64,000 nucleotides of DNA from Allodiplogaster sudhausi. Its lineage: Eukaryota; Nematoda; Chromadorea; Rhabditida; Diplogasteridae. The translations under genes were made by a program, and so were the position numbers. Below are positions 34,738 through 47,700 of the stretch, piece after piece. The notes below the pieces were generated by a model. That model was not told where the DNA came from, did no database searches, and saw only the letters and a list, made by a program, of their open reading frames with translations. The stretch spans positions 4,009,001-4,073,000 of the forward strand of contig CALZFC010000252.1 of NCBI GenBank assembly GCA_945643635.1, in the 5' to 3' direction. The stretch's first letter is position 1; every line of letters starts with the position of its first letter.

Positions 34738-35189
34738 ATGAGCTCGGAAGAGAAGCTGGAGCCTCTTCAAATCACCAGTATATATCCTGAGGCGCCACCA
34801 TTGCAGGACAAGGTTTACAGAATCTCTGTTACCGTAGTATCTGTTTCTTTCTTTCTCTGTCTCTCTCACCTTCCTTCCTCTCTCTCCCCTTCCTAATCTC
34901 TGCTGCCCCAGATGGCTCTGCCGTCCTCCTCCACCACCTCCCGCCAGAGTGAGAGTGAAGTGGCCTCTCCCTCCTCCTCTTCTTCCTTCTCTCGTCTCCT
35001 TTCTCGACTCTCTCGCTTCGCCGACACCACAACTGCGCACGGCGCGAAGCGAGTGCTCGTTGCCCGGTCGCGGTGCGCGAGAGTTCTGTGGATCTGCCTG
35101 TTACTGTGCACCGCACTCATTCTATGCTATCTCATCACGAAGCTCTACTCAAAGTACACCAGACACGACAAGATCACATCCATATCGGT

Positions 35190-35223
<34 letters not shown>

Positions 35224-38200
35224 AGAGAGAGAGAAAGAGAAAGAGAGAAAGAGAAAGAGAGAATGAGAGAACTGGATGATTAAGCAATGGAGGGAAATAA
35301 GTGTTAATAGAGCTTCTCTGTGTAATACTCGAGCATTAGGGCCTGGGGAAAGTTTTAGATTTTGGCTACCATACGTTTCAGGGTCATACGTATGTATGTA
35401 TGTACTACATACATAGTACTTATGTATATCTGTATATAGGTCTTAAAAATAAATTAAAATTGTGAAATGTTTTTTCTCAGCTAAGGGCAAAAGTATGACG
35501 AATATTTGGCATTTATAATGGCAAATAAACACGCTCTTCTGATCCTAGATGAAATTTGACGAAGTGGAATTCCCAGCAATCACATTCTGCAATCTGAACC
35601 CGTACAAACGGAGTCTTGTGCGGATGGTCCCTTCTGTCAGAGATACGGTAAGCAAACGTTATATTTTTTTTTTTTACTATTTCAAAATGTGTCCATTATG
35701 AACCTTCGCTAACAGGATGAAATGTATTGCAATATCCATGACTTTAGATGGATGTCTATGACAATGCCAAGTCTCACAGCAAATCGTCTTCAGAGAAGGT
35801 GTGGTAAACATATTTTAATTATATTGAAGTGAACAACAGCTAAATTTTTAACTGCTTTATTATCTTCTTTATAAAACACTTGATAGTAAGCTACTGTGCT
35901 ATGGGAAGTACTTTGTTCGCTTAAATTGGTCGCAGTCTTTTTATTATAGACTAGCATTCTAATGGAAAGCAAGAAAATAAGGCAGAGTTTTGAAGGGTAA
36001 GAAGCCGGAATTCCGACGAAAGCAGCACTCGCAGCTATCAGAGCGACTCGTGCAGCAGCTATTCGCCAAGGAGATTGAGGAAGAACAAAGAGAGCTGCGA
36101 TCGCGGGGCATTCTTCCCAGGATTAAACGAGCGGTTTGACATTCCAATTTCTATGGAGATTTCAAGAGATATCATCAAGAAAGCGACTAAAGGTTGTTTT
36201 CAATTTTGGGAAGAAGAAAAGTTAAATTTTCAATGAACAGTTTAATTTTGAAGCCAGTAAAGCGACAAATCTACGAAGCGATAGAAGCTCACTGCAAATG
36301 CGTCGGTAAAGTTGGAATGGAGTGCATTCGCTTCGAGACTCCGCCGAGGACAGAGGTTTAAATTCAGCTGCACAATTACGTCTAAAACCGTGATACCCTT
36401 GAAGAAATAGACAGCTTCTTCTTGCAGAATTCAAAATGCATCTGTACATTGAATATGGATTTGGAAATCGCGTGGCCTTGTTTCAATGCAACGTCAGTTC
36501 CTTTTTTTTAAATTCGAATGACACAACAAATTGTAAGCTTCTATTTTTCCCGCTGATATCAGCAAATGACAAAATAAGTTGTTCTTAGTATATGGTACGA
36601 CCATGTTTGCCCGGCGTGTTCATGGGAAGGCCTTTGCGAGGCTGAAATGCCTCAGGGGCCGACTCTCTCTCCCATGTTAATCGCCGGAGAAGGAGAAGGC
36701 TTCCCCTGCCAGTGCAGGAATCAGACGAGTACAAAAGACGACGTTGTCAGTTTTAGACCTTCCTGTTGAGCATTGTCTTCAATATTTCCAATGTGTTAAC
36801 CTTAAAAAGTGCAGTTGTATCTTCTGCCAGTCTCGGAGGTAAGCCAAATAGCTGAATGAGAGTGAGAATGAAAGCATCAAAGTGAGGCGCTTGTTTAGAA
36901 CTCCGTCTATCACGACTATTTCACCTCATTTCAAGACTACACTTTCCACTGTTTGGTCTTAAATTAGATGAATGCATTTTAGACTGAAAGGACCAATATT
37001 GTATGAGCAAGGACACCCTGCAGCAAAATTTTCTTCAGAACACCGCATGTTTTATTTTCAAACTCGATTCAGCATCTCAGCAATGTCTTCACCACATCTC
37101 AAGAATCTTAAACACTCACTCCCCATTCACAAGTGGATTTCTAAGTAAACGAGAGAAAGAGACGAGCTTCTGCCTTGCAGCGTCCGTACTGCGTCCGCCG
37201 CCACTCCCCCGTGGAGATGCGCAAGTTGTGGGTGAACGCGACCGAGTCGCCGCCCTTCTCCACCAGCCTCCCGCAGACTACGCGTACGAGTCTTCTAAAA
37301 TATTTCTTTATAATAAGAAAACAATTCAAGTTATTTTTGTCAACATTTGATAGTTTCTCTGCAATCTGGAAAAGGGAAGTATTGATTTGAAAAAGTAATT
37401 TCTAGAAATGAAAGTTTTAATAAAAAAATATTTAACATAATGTAAGTATGTATGTATGTATAAAATTTGTCCGCATTGTTATTGCTGCATCATTTTCATC
37501 GAGTGTCTTTCTTCGCTTTTATCTCTTCTCGACTAATCTGTCGCTAAGCTCGAACTTGCTCTCCCTCTTCTTCTTGCCTCTCCCACTTCGCACCGCCACC
37601 GTGCACACGATTGTCCTTTCTTCTCCTCTCTGTGACACTTGCCGGCTGCCTGCTCAATTTAAAAGCATTCAAAGATCCTTTCCCTTCTCTGTCTCTCCGT
37701 CGCATGCTTCTTCCCTCTCTTCTCGTCTCTCCTCCCCATAAGTGTGCTTGAGTCGCTCCTTTCAAGCTGAAACAAGCACAACATCGACAACAAGTGCCCC
37801 TTCAACCACAACAACGGAACGGCCTGAGACTTCTCGATGGACTAGACCGTCCCCCACTTGGACACACGAGGAAATGACCACTTCCACCTCGACCACCCGT
37901 CCGCCGCCTCCCACCACCCGGAGGACGACTACAACGACAACTTCCACAACTTCATCTTCCACGACGGAGGAACCGTCATCTACGCCCAGCAGTGGTAAGT
38001 ATTGGAGTCAATGGAACACGCAAAATAGCTGTAAGAACTTCAATGCTTAGTGTAATTGTATATCAAATGTATCCTTCGTTGCAAGCGCGCATGTTGTACT
38101 CTTCCCCATATGCAGAACCCCCTTGCATGGCCGCAGCTATTCGATCGGAACAGCTTTTGTAGTGCATTACGCTTATTAGGGATTTTTTTTTATGATAGCG

Positions 38201-38254
38201 GCAGCCTTCTCTTGTTTTTACTATTCTTGTATCCTCACATTGAGCTGACATATG

Positions 38255-38325
<71 letters not shown>

Positions 38326-38351
38326 GTATATATATATATATATATGTATAT

Positions 38352-38393
<42 letters not shown>

Positions 38394-41171
38394 GATATAC
38401 GAAGGAATGATACATATAGGCAATGCAAAAGATCAGCACGAGCACCGTGTTTATTTTTGAATTTATTTAAATGCGTTCGTTATCATTTCTTCTTCATTCA
38501 GCTCCAAATCGCCAGCGTCCGATTGTGTCTGCCCCAGAGACAATCAAGGCTATGGGCTTCGCGGTTGGATATTTCATTTCCTGTTAAAAAAGAGTTAGCT
38601 CCGCCCTTGACACCGTAACCTACTATATGGGACCCTGTAAAATGTGACAAGCCTTCAGGGAATGACGGACGGCGTGGCGATGTTGACGCGAGCCAAGGAG
38701 AACTTGATGTTCACGATGGCCGCGCTCTCCGTGGAACAGCGAATTGCACTCAGCCAGGCATGACACTCAGAAAGATGCAACTATTATTGTACTGAGCAAA
38801 TGTCCTGGCCCTTGGGACAATCACTGATATTTTCAGGCGAAGAGAGAGTTCATCGAGATGTGCTCCTTCAATGGCCACGAATGTAACATCGAAGAGTCAG
38901 CTGTCTTTTCAGCCATTAAACATCTTACTTATCTATAAAAATATTAAATGAGGCCATAACTGTTCATAAGTGTGCAGGGACTTCCGTCTTCATGTCGATC
39001 CAGAGTTTGGCAACTGCTACACATTCAACTACGACATCAACAACAATTACACGAGCAGTCGAGCAGGGCCAATGTACGGTAAGTATTGTTCATTACGAGG
39101 TAAACATAAAAATTAAATAGAAATAAAATTTATTTGCAGGAATCCGTGTTCTTCTCTTCGTGAACACCTCGGACTACATGTCAACGTCCGAATCGGCAGG
39201 AATCCGGCTGGCCATCCACCCTCCCACCGAGTACCCCTTCCCCGACACTTTTGGCTACTCGGCACCCGTCGGCTATTCCTCCAGCTTCGGCATCAAAAAG
39301 GCAATGTTTACAATTTGATGTACTCTAGTAGGTATGCATATATGTTTACTGTATGTATTAATAATAGATTCTCAACTACTAATAAGACTGATTGGTGCTG
39401 ATAAATGGTTAATTTTCAATATCCTTTCCTGTTTACAGCAAAAGGTGGAGCGTCTTCCTGGCTACGGCGATTGCATGGAAGGCCATAGCACGAATGCAAC
39501 TGACAACTACATTTATGTCGGCTACGACTACCAGCCGGAGGTGTGGGAATCGGAAACAGAGCAATAGTGACAACTATTAAAAGTTATATTGTATAAAAAA
39601 GATAATTAAGAAACTTCTTATTTTCCTTCGATAAATATAATTTCCATCCTTGCAGGGCTGCCATCGAAGCTGCTTCCAGAACAGAATGATCAAGGACTGT
39701 GCTTGTGGAGATCCGCGCTTTCCGGTCCCGCCCGGATTCAAGCACTGCTCCGCCTTCAATGCAACCGCTCGTTAGTATTATTTTTATTTATAACTTACAT
39801 GCCTCTATTTTGGTCACTAAAGCATAAAGCCTTTGTTAAATATAATAAACATCCGTCTAAAATGAAGGCGAGTGCCTGGAAGCGCGCATCGGTTCCACGG
39901 GGGACTTCCATCACATCACAGAAAATATGGACAATTGTGTCTGCAAGCACTCTTGTAATGAGGTTAATCCGTTCACATCTTTATTCGTCTAAATTATGAT
40001 TCCTGCTTTATCATAAGAAAGAAATTTTTCTTTCTTAGGTCGTTTATTCTATGACGTTCTCGACTTCCAAATGGCCTTCTGGAGCAACAGACGTTGGTTT
40101 TTTTTAAAGATACAGCAGCAAAGCAACTCGCACTGTGCCTCTATTTAAATGTACATAAAAACGTTGCAGTGTTAAAAATATTTATTAGCATGCTTATTCT
40201 CAATTTACAAAGAAATATTTGCAGATGAGGGTAAATCAGCATCGAATCTTCCCAAGTATCAGAAGGAATGTTCCCGCTAATCTTTTCGAATGATATTCGC
40301 TTTCCTACACAAAGTTCATTCCAAATTATTCGAAGAGCGGGCATGATTTGCTTGATAACATACAAGAATACAACCCATGCATGTCTCAGTTCGGCTTTCC
40401 AGATTGTGTTCGTAACTTTTTAGCAGTTAGTGGCTGATTATGTACTAATCCTATTTAGACTCTCGCAAGACAAAAATCCCGAATATTTCGAACAACATCC
40501 GTACTACTTTTGCGGGTGCAATATGCCCACTGCTACTTGGGATTTCCCTCGCTTGCAGAACCTATTACGCCTCTGGGTCATAAACCATGCAGTTTGCACG
40601 ATAGTGATATTAATACTGTGGAAATTGAGAAAAAATTTGCGATAATATTTTCAAGAAATTTAGGAATTGATTTCTACGGCAGGAAACCGCGTGCTCATGA
40701 ACTCTGAAATTAAAGAACTAAATGATTTCAGCTGGGCGATTGTGAGGGAATGACTGAAGACGAGTGTGAGGAGTATTATCGGAGGAATGCTGCGATGGTC
40801 GAGGTCTTTTATGAACAACTCAACTACGAACTGTTGCAAGAGAGCGAAGCTTACGGGGTCCCCACATATTATTTTCAATGTCTTCGTTCTCTTTTCTTAC
40901 AATACTCTTTTTCAATGTTGACTTTCAGTTTGTCAACCTTATTGCTGATTTCGGAGGGCATCTCGGCCTTTGGATGGGTTCGTATTATTAAAGGAGCTGC
41001 AAAATTTATTTAATTTTTTTTATTTCTTGAGGATTCTCCGTGATAACAATTGTGGAAGTGCTCGCCCTGATCATGGATGTCCTTCACACTCTCTGCGCGC
41101 CGAAACCACGGACGAAAGAAGAAGAGGAAGAAAGGCAGAAGATGAAGGACAGCAGTCGAGTTGCACCCTAG
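34738..41171 (+). CDS. Degenerin/ENaC channel subunit (UNC-8/DEL-1-like)
   Basis: Twenty-three phase-consistent exons: 34738-34812, 34912-35187, 35549-35647, 35748-35798, 35996-36133, 36254-36355, 36428-36492, 36589-36745, 36815-36838, 37181-37283, 37767-37994, 38502-38563, 38659-38757, 38837-38895, 38978-39078, 39140-39300, 39439-39540, 39656-39770, 39868-39962, 40039-40092, 40732-40857, 40929-40977, 41032-41171; 826 residues. Marks in order: TTAHG gating motif (about 65-69), TM1 (83-104), [40 protein letters not shown], Cys-rich [72 protein letters not shown] with the G-x-S selectivity filter, then TM2 (about 781-799). These subunits form trimeric amiloride-sensitive sodium channels in neurons and muscle. 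The degenerin alanine before DFGG is unmutated. Residues about 364-439 are a Thr/Ser/Pro mucin-like insert coded by one exon. Introns 13 and 16 use GC donors (38758, 39301). Confidence 0.93.
35188..35266. repeat. GA microsatellite
   Basis: GA/GAAA tract starting directly at the donor of degenerin exon 2 (TCG|GTAGAGAGAG), so the repeat abuts the splice site. Confidence 0.85.
38250..38392. repeat. TA microsatellite
   Basis: About 140 bases of TA with TATG interruptions in degenerin intron 11. It can form a cruciform and is a likely slippage site. Confidence 0.9.
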
Positions 41172-41970
41172 AAGCGTCGGACTCTGCTTCCACGACCATC
41201 GGAGCCTCCATCGTGCACAAGAATGTGGCATTCGAATGGCTCCGTTTTACCCAGACTTGCCTTATTTTTACTTTTCTGCCTCGGCTGCTATAGCGAATCA
41301 TAAAAATATATTCATATTTATTGAAATAGAAATATGTAGAATTGTTATTTCTCGGCTATTAACTGATGGTACGAGAAGCAGTTTTCAATAGGCATTTGAA
41401 ATTGCCTCCACAATACTCTGTTATTTTCTGAATGATCTCTATCACACGATATAGCAAACAAAAACCCAACTTGTATACGGATAATCATTGTGTGCTAATG
41501 TACTCCACTTGTTCTCCGCGGTTGATCGTTCTTTCATGATTGCAGTTTTATCTTCGTCTGCAAACTATCTTTTTAGATACCATTAAGATACATAATTTTA
41601 TTATGGTTTTAATTACAATATAATCTACATATGTACGTACATGTGTGTGTGTTGCATGAGTGTATAACACCGCTTTAGCATAATGTTGTTTTAAAGCTAT
41701 AATAAACATATACAAACGATGTAATGAAAATGAATATTCCATAAAAGAAGATATAACCTTTTGTAGGTACATTTTACTACTTCCAAGTAGTTAGAAAAAA
41801 GCAAGTGCCAATAAATGTAAGTCTCAGAAATGAAAGTTCCTCGTTTGTCTGAGGACAACAACATGACAATCATGAACGCCTATGTACAGAATATACGTAT
41901 GCATGTTCTTGGAGATCTGCGGAAACAACTAAGGAGGGATCAGAAGAGGTGAGCGGACCTGGGTTCGTGT
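41172..41970. other. Convergent 3' spacer
   Basis: Sequence between the degenerin stop and the lectin stop on the other strand. AATAAA-type signals are seen near 41700 and 41809. No exon visible. Confidence 0.55.
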
Positions 41971-43397
41971 TCAAGAGAATTGAAAGAAAGAGAACGTAGG
42001 TTTCTCTTTGTGAGCGAATCCAGAAGCATGTTGAACCTGCAACCAGATAAACGAGGTGTCAAATTTAAGTTTCATTCTACAGAATAAGAGAAAATTATAG
42101 AGATTATAGATGCAATTTTCGAAAGCATGATAATTTTTTTTTTGATTTTTTGCACCAAAAAGGCAAAGCACCTGCGGCAGAGGTTCGGGAATAAAACTGG
42201 CAGCGAGTGCCGGTCCGAGAGAGGAGAACAGGAAAAACTCCTAAATGGCATTTCCGTTATTCTTGTACTCCGTGAAAAGATCCTAACCGGCGGAGGCGGC
42301 GCGGGCGGGCCACGGGGGATGGCGCCGGCGCCGACGACCGGGTCGATGGGGAAGGGCGGAGTCTGCGTCGGGAAGACGGAAGCAGCCTCAGGATTGGGCA
42401 TCTCGAAGCGAGTGAGGATCTCGCCGGAAGATGACGGGAAGGGCGGACTGGAAATTGTGTAGTTTTAATAGAATGGAAATTTGCTGGATTTATTGTGCGC
42501 TAGGTAAATTTAAAAAAATATATGTAGTTATATAAAACTCAAGGTAACCGCTTGATGATTGGCTGCTCGCAGACGGCGAAGTGCTTCTCTTCCTCGCACG
42601 CGGCCACTCTCCATCCTCCGTTCCAGTCCTCCGTGATCATTCGACACGCCTTCAGAGCAGTCGGCGTCGAGCCTGCAAAAATAAACACATTTATGAAGAC
42701 CAGTTCTTTTAAATCCTATACCAATTTCATATTCTGCACGTTAGTACTTTTGTTTACCATCTAGGAAGTTGGTGTACGGGCATGATGTCTTAGTGCTTAT
42801 CCACGTGTCACGCCCTCGAGTAATTCCTGAACAAAAAACAGAACATTAATTGACTTTATAATAATTCTAGAACATAAGCACGAGGATGGTTATGCAATAG
42901 ACATATTAAAAATTGATTGTAAGAAATGAGAATAAGAGAAAGAGACCGTTCGTGGAAAGAGACCTCTGACAAATTGATTCTCGAAGGAGCTGCAGATGGA
43001 GACAAGTTGAGCGCCCTGCTCTTCACACTCGAGCTTCGCTTCTTTCTCCGTTAGTCGGCGGTCCAGGAACTAATTTTTTTATTATTATTTATTCCATCAT
43101 CATTAATAGGCAATGTGCTGTAATGAAGAAAATAAAATATGAATAAATTTACAAGTAAAATAAGCATGTATAAGGGATGTTGTGTACCTGGAAGCATTTG
43201 TTGGTGCCTCCGTAGGGAATCCACGTGATTCCGGGTGCACTTGGACATTCATTGGACTGTGTTAAACCTTCAATTCAAACGGTATTTCACCTTTTTCACC
43301 CTTTTCACAATACAAGCAACTTTCTGCATATTATTTAAAAAGGAAAAGACTTGCCAGTGGCGGAAACGGCCAAAAGGAGAAGAATTGTTGTCAGCAT
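41971..43397 (-). CDS. Secreted C-type lectin-domain protein
   Basis: Minus-strand exons in transcript order: 43397-43351 (signal-peptide exon, uncertain), 43256-43188, 43069-42964, 42826-42758, 42672-42549, 42447-42288, 42036-41971; about 210-215 residues. One C-type lectin fold is clear: CPSAPGITWIPYGGTNKCFQ at its start, a long helix with LECEEQGAQLVSICSSFEN, a middle segment with DTWISTKTSCPYTNFLDG, and the closing GGWRVAACEEEKHFAVCE with the W-x-x-x-x-C spacing. No EPN or QPD sugar-binding triplet is visible, so calcium-dependent sugar binding is doubtful. A Pro-rich tail follows (about 50 residues, PTQTPPFPIDPV and PRGPPAPPPP), then a short basic end. The candidate first exon (MLTTILLLLAVSATG) ends in phase 2 while the next exon needs phase 0, so the true start may differ or a base may be wrong. 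Nematodes carry many such proteins, often pathogen-induced. Confidence 0.8.
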
Positions 43398-44762
43398 CTC
43401 ACGAAGTTGGGGTCACAAGTGTTCGCTGACGTGTCCAGCCACTGGGAACGGTTACGATCTCTGAGGAGGGAGAGAGAGACCGAGAGAGAAAGAGAAAGTC
43501 AGAGATTGCAGAGAAACGACGCGTGGGAATCTGGCGAAATTCTGTTTTTCGTTGGTCCGACAGTTCAAAACCGGCCACCACTGATGTGTAGATAGTAGGA
43601 GCGAATATAATAGGGAAGGAAGAGGAGGAAGAAGGGTAGAGGAAATCATGAGGGAGGAGGGAGCAAAGTGAAAGAGGGAGAGTGTGAGAGAGAGAGAAGA
43701 AAGAGGACAACAAGATGAAGTGGGAAGATGTAAGTGGGCGGCAGAGAGAAACAGGGAAATCCATTCAGATTAGAGTGTACATGCAAATTATGCGAGAAAA
43801 CAACAGAAAGGAAAGAGGGAAAAAACCGCAAGGTTGAGTGAAATCACTTAGTAGATTATGATTGTCAAGGTCGCCCAGCTGCAAAGCGGGGTGTTCTTGT
43901 CGAAAGGCGAAAGTGTTCGCATTATGTTTAACAATCGAAAATTAGGAAATTTTCGCTGCGAATTTCTCACGAACTGGCCGCTGCGAATGTCGTGAGAGAA
44001 CTCTCTAACGAGGTCTGCCTGCTTTCACTCTCACGAGAGTCGGCCCGGATAGGAACCGGACTTCGCAGGTCGAATTGTAGCTGGCCCGTTGGCTATAGCT
44101 GGATAGGGAGAGAGCGGGCCATCCTTTGCAAGTTGCTCGACAGCTGCCGAGTGATTGCCCACTCGGTAGTCCCCTTTTGCGGTCGCTACCTTTTCGTGGC
44201 CTGCGCAAACGGGGAGCAAAGAAAGGGTACGCTTGAGGGGTGGGTGAAGCGGTAGCATGAATATGCATGCCCCAAGGGTAACCGAAACAGACAATGGAAG
44301 GAAAGATAGAGAGAGAGAGAGAAAGAAGAGTGAATGAGAGAAAGAGTATCCAGCTGTGAGGAACGGTGACTCAATGTGGTCGAGCGAGAGTTGTTTTATT
44401 ATGTCACTCATTTCCATTCTGTCACCACGGAACACATGGAGCAGAACGCGTGATGGAGTCAGCCACAAAAGGCACTTTGGATGACTGTGTCCTGAATAGT
44501 ATCCTAGCCTATAGTTGTGGATCAACAATAAACGAGGGAACTCCCACAGAGAGTCTGAAATGGAATGCTGCGATGATTTACAAGGAACGCCTGCAGTTCC
44601 ATGAGCAGAAAACGTTTGAGTAAAATCCGGTATTTATACGTTTGCTTGGAAAGCCCGGAATAGAATGGCAACGGATGAAAGTGTTGTATCGATGGATGAC
44701 ACTTGTACATGATGAGGAGGATAAAGAGCAGCATCTGGATTGCAGAATGGCCTGTTGCAATG
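43398..44762. other. Intergenic, no gene seen
   Basis: Purine-rich spacer upstream of the lectin gene and left flank of the large satellite. Short GA runs at 43480-43500, 43675-43700 and 44310-44350. Open frames are low-complexity or isolated. Confidence 0.55.
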
Positions 44763-47700
44763 AAGAGAGAAAGAGAGAGAGAGTAAGAGAGAGAGAGAGA
44801 GTAAGAGAGAGAGAGAGTAAGAGAGAGAGAGAGTAAGAGAGAGAGAGAGTAAGAGAGAGAGAGAGTAAGAGAGAGAGAGTAAGAGAGAGAGAGTAAGAGA
44901 GAGAGAGTAAGAGAGAGAGAGAGAGTAAGAGAGAGAGAGAGAGAGTAAGAGAGAGAGAGTAAGAGAGAGAGAGAGAGTAAGAGAGAGAGAGAGTAAGAGA
45001 GAGAGTAAGAGAGAGAGAGAGAGTAAGAGAGAGAGAGTAAGAGAGAGAGAGAGAGAGTAAGAGAGAGAGAGTAAGAGAGAGAGAGTAAGAGAGAGAGAGA
45101 GTAAGAGAGAGAGAGAGAGTAAGAGAGAGAGAGTAAGAGAGAGAGAGAGTAAGAGAGAGAGAGTAAGAGAGAGAGAGTAAGAGAGAGAGAGAGAGTAAGA
45201 GAGAGAGAGTAAGAGAGAGAGAGTAAGAGAGAGAGAGAGAAAGAGAGTAAGAGAGAGAGAGTAAGAGAGAGAGAGTAAGAGAGAGAGAGAGAGAGTAAGA
45301 GAGAGAGTAAGAGAGAGAGAGTAAGAGAGAGAGAGAGTAAGAGAGAGAGAGTAAGAGAGAGAGAGTAAGAGAGAGAGAGTAAGAGAGAGAAAGTAAGAGA
45401 GAGAGAGTAAGAGAGAGAGAGAGTAAGAGAGAGAGAGAGTAAGAGAGAGAGAGAGAGTAAGAGAGAGAGAGTAAGAGAGAGAGAGAGAGAGTAAGAGAGA
45501 GAGAGAGAGAGTAAGAGAGAGAGAGTAAGAGAGAGAGAGAGAGAGTAAGAGAGAGAGAGTAAGAGAGAGAGAGAGAGTAAGAGAGAGAGAGAGAGTAAGA
45601 GAGAGAGAGTAAGAGAGAGAGAGAGTAAGAGAGAGAGAGAGTAAGAGAGAGAGAGTAAGAGAGAGAGAGTAAGAGAGAGAGAGTAAGAGAAAGAGAGAGT
45701 AAGAGAAAGAGAGAGAGTAAGAGAGAGAGAGTAAGAGAGAGAGAGAGAGTAAGAGAGAGAGAGAGTAAGAGAGAGAGAGAGTAAGAGAGAGAGAGTAAGA
45801 GAGAGAGAGTAAGAGAGAGAGAGTAAGAGAGAGAGAGAGAGAGAGTAAGAGAGAGAGAGTAAGAGAGAGAGAGAGTAAGAGAGAGAGAGTAAGAGAGAGA
45901 GAGTAAGAGCGAGAGAGAGAGTAAGAGAGAGAGAGAGTAAGAGAGAGAGAGTAAGAGAGAGAGAGAGAGTAAGAGAGAGAGAGTAAGAGAGAGAGAGTAA
46001 GAGAGAGAGAGAGTAAGAGAGAGAGAGAGTAAGAGAGAGAGAGAGTAAGAGAGAGAGAGTAAGAGAGAGAGAGTAAGAGAGAGAGAGAGAGTAAGAGAGA
46101 GAGAGAGTAAGAGAGAGAGAGTAAGAGAGAGAGAGAGAGTAAGAGAGAGAGAGAGAGTAAGAGAGAGAGAGAGTAAGAGAGAGAGAGAGAGTAAGAGAGA
46201 GAGAGAGAGTAAGAGAGAGAGAGAGAGTAAGAGAGAGAGAGTAAGAGAGAGAGAGAGAGTAAGAGAGAGAGAGAGTAAGAGAGAGAGAGTAAGAGAGAGA
46301 GAGAGAGAGTAAGAGAGAGAGAGTAAGAGAGAGAGTAAGAGAGAGAGAGTAAGAGAGAGAGTAAGAGAGAGAGAGAGTAAGAGAGAGAGAGAGTAAGAGA
46401 GAGAGAGAGAGTAAGAGAGAGAGAGTAAGAGAGAGAGAGTAAGAGAGTAAGAGAGTAAGAGAGAGAGAGTAAGAGAGAGAGAGAGAGTAAGAGAGAGAGA
46501 GTAAGAGAGAGAGAGAGAGTAAGAGAGTAAGAGAGAGTAAGAGAGAGAGAGAGAGTAAGAGAGAGAGAGTAAGAGAGAGAGAGTAAGAGAGAGAGAGTAA
46601 GAGAGAGAGAGAGTAAGAGAGAGAGAGTAAGAGAGAGAGAGAGTAAGAGAGAGAGAGAGTAAGAGAGAGAGAGTAAGAGAGAGAGAGAGAAAGAGAGTAA
46701 GAGAGAGAGAGTAAGAGAGAGAGAGTAAGAGAGAGAGAGTAAGAGAGAGAGAGAGAGAGTAAGAGAGAGAGTAAGAGAGAGAGAGTAAGAGAGAGAGAGA
46801 GTAAGAGAGAGAGAGTAAGAGAGAGAGAGAGAGTAAGAGAGAGAAAGTAAGAGAGAGAGAGTAAGAGAGAGAGAGTAAGAGAGAGAGAGTAAGAGAGAGA
46901 GAGAGTAAGAGAGAGAGAGAGAGTAAGAGAGAGAGAGTAAGAGAGAGGGAGAGAGTAAGAGAGAGAGAGAGAGAGTAAGAGAGAGAGAGTAAGAGAGAGA
47001 GAGTAAGAGAGAGAGAGTAAGAGAGAGAGAGAGAGTAAGAGAGAGAGAGTAAGAGAGAGAGAGAGTAAGAGAGAGAGAGAGTAAGAGAGAGAGAGTAAGA
47101 GAGAGAGAGAGTAAGAGAGAGAGAGTAAGAGAGAGAGAGTAAGAGAGAGAGAGTAAGAGAAAGAGAGAGTAAGAGAAAGAGAGAGAGAGTAAGAGAGAGA
47201 GAGTAAGAGAGAGAGAGAGAGTAAGAGAGAGAGAGTAAGAGAGAGAGAGAGTAAGAGAGAGAGAGTAAGAGAGAGAGAGTAAGAGAGAGAGAGTAAGAGA
47301 GAGAGAGAGAGAGTAAGAGAGAGAGAGAGTAAGAGAGAGAGAGAGAGTAAGAGAGAGAGAGTAAGAGAGAGAGAGAGTAAGAGCGAGAGAGAGAGTAAGA
47401 GAGAGAGAGAGTAAGAGAGAGAGAGTAAGAGAGAGAGAGAGAGTAAGAGAGAGAGAGTAAGAGAGAGAGAGTAAGAGAGAGAGAGAGTAAGAGAGAGAGA
47501 GAGTAAGAGAGAGAGAGTAAGAGAGAGAGATTAAGAGAGAGAGAGAGAGAGTAAGAGAGAGAGAGAGAGTAAGAGAGAGAGAGTAAGAGAGAGAGAGAGA
47601 GTAAGAGAGAGAGAGAGAGTAAGAGAGAGAGAGAGAGAGTAAGAGAGAGAGAGAGTAAGAGAGAGAGAGAGAGTAAGAGAGAGAGAGAGAGTAAGAGAGA

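Noticed and set aside
38256..38440. Tyr/Ile repeat open frames on both strands
   Set aside because: Translations of the TA microsatellite.
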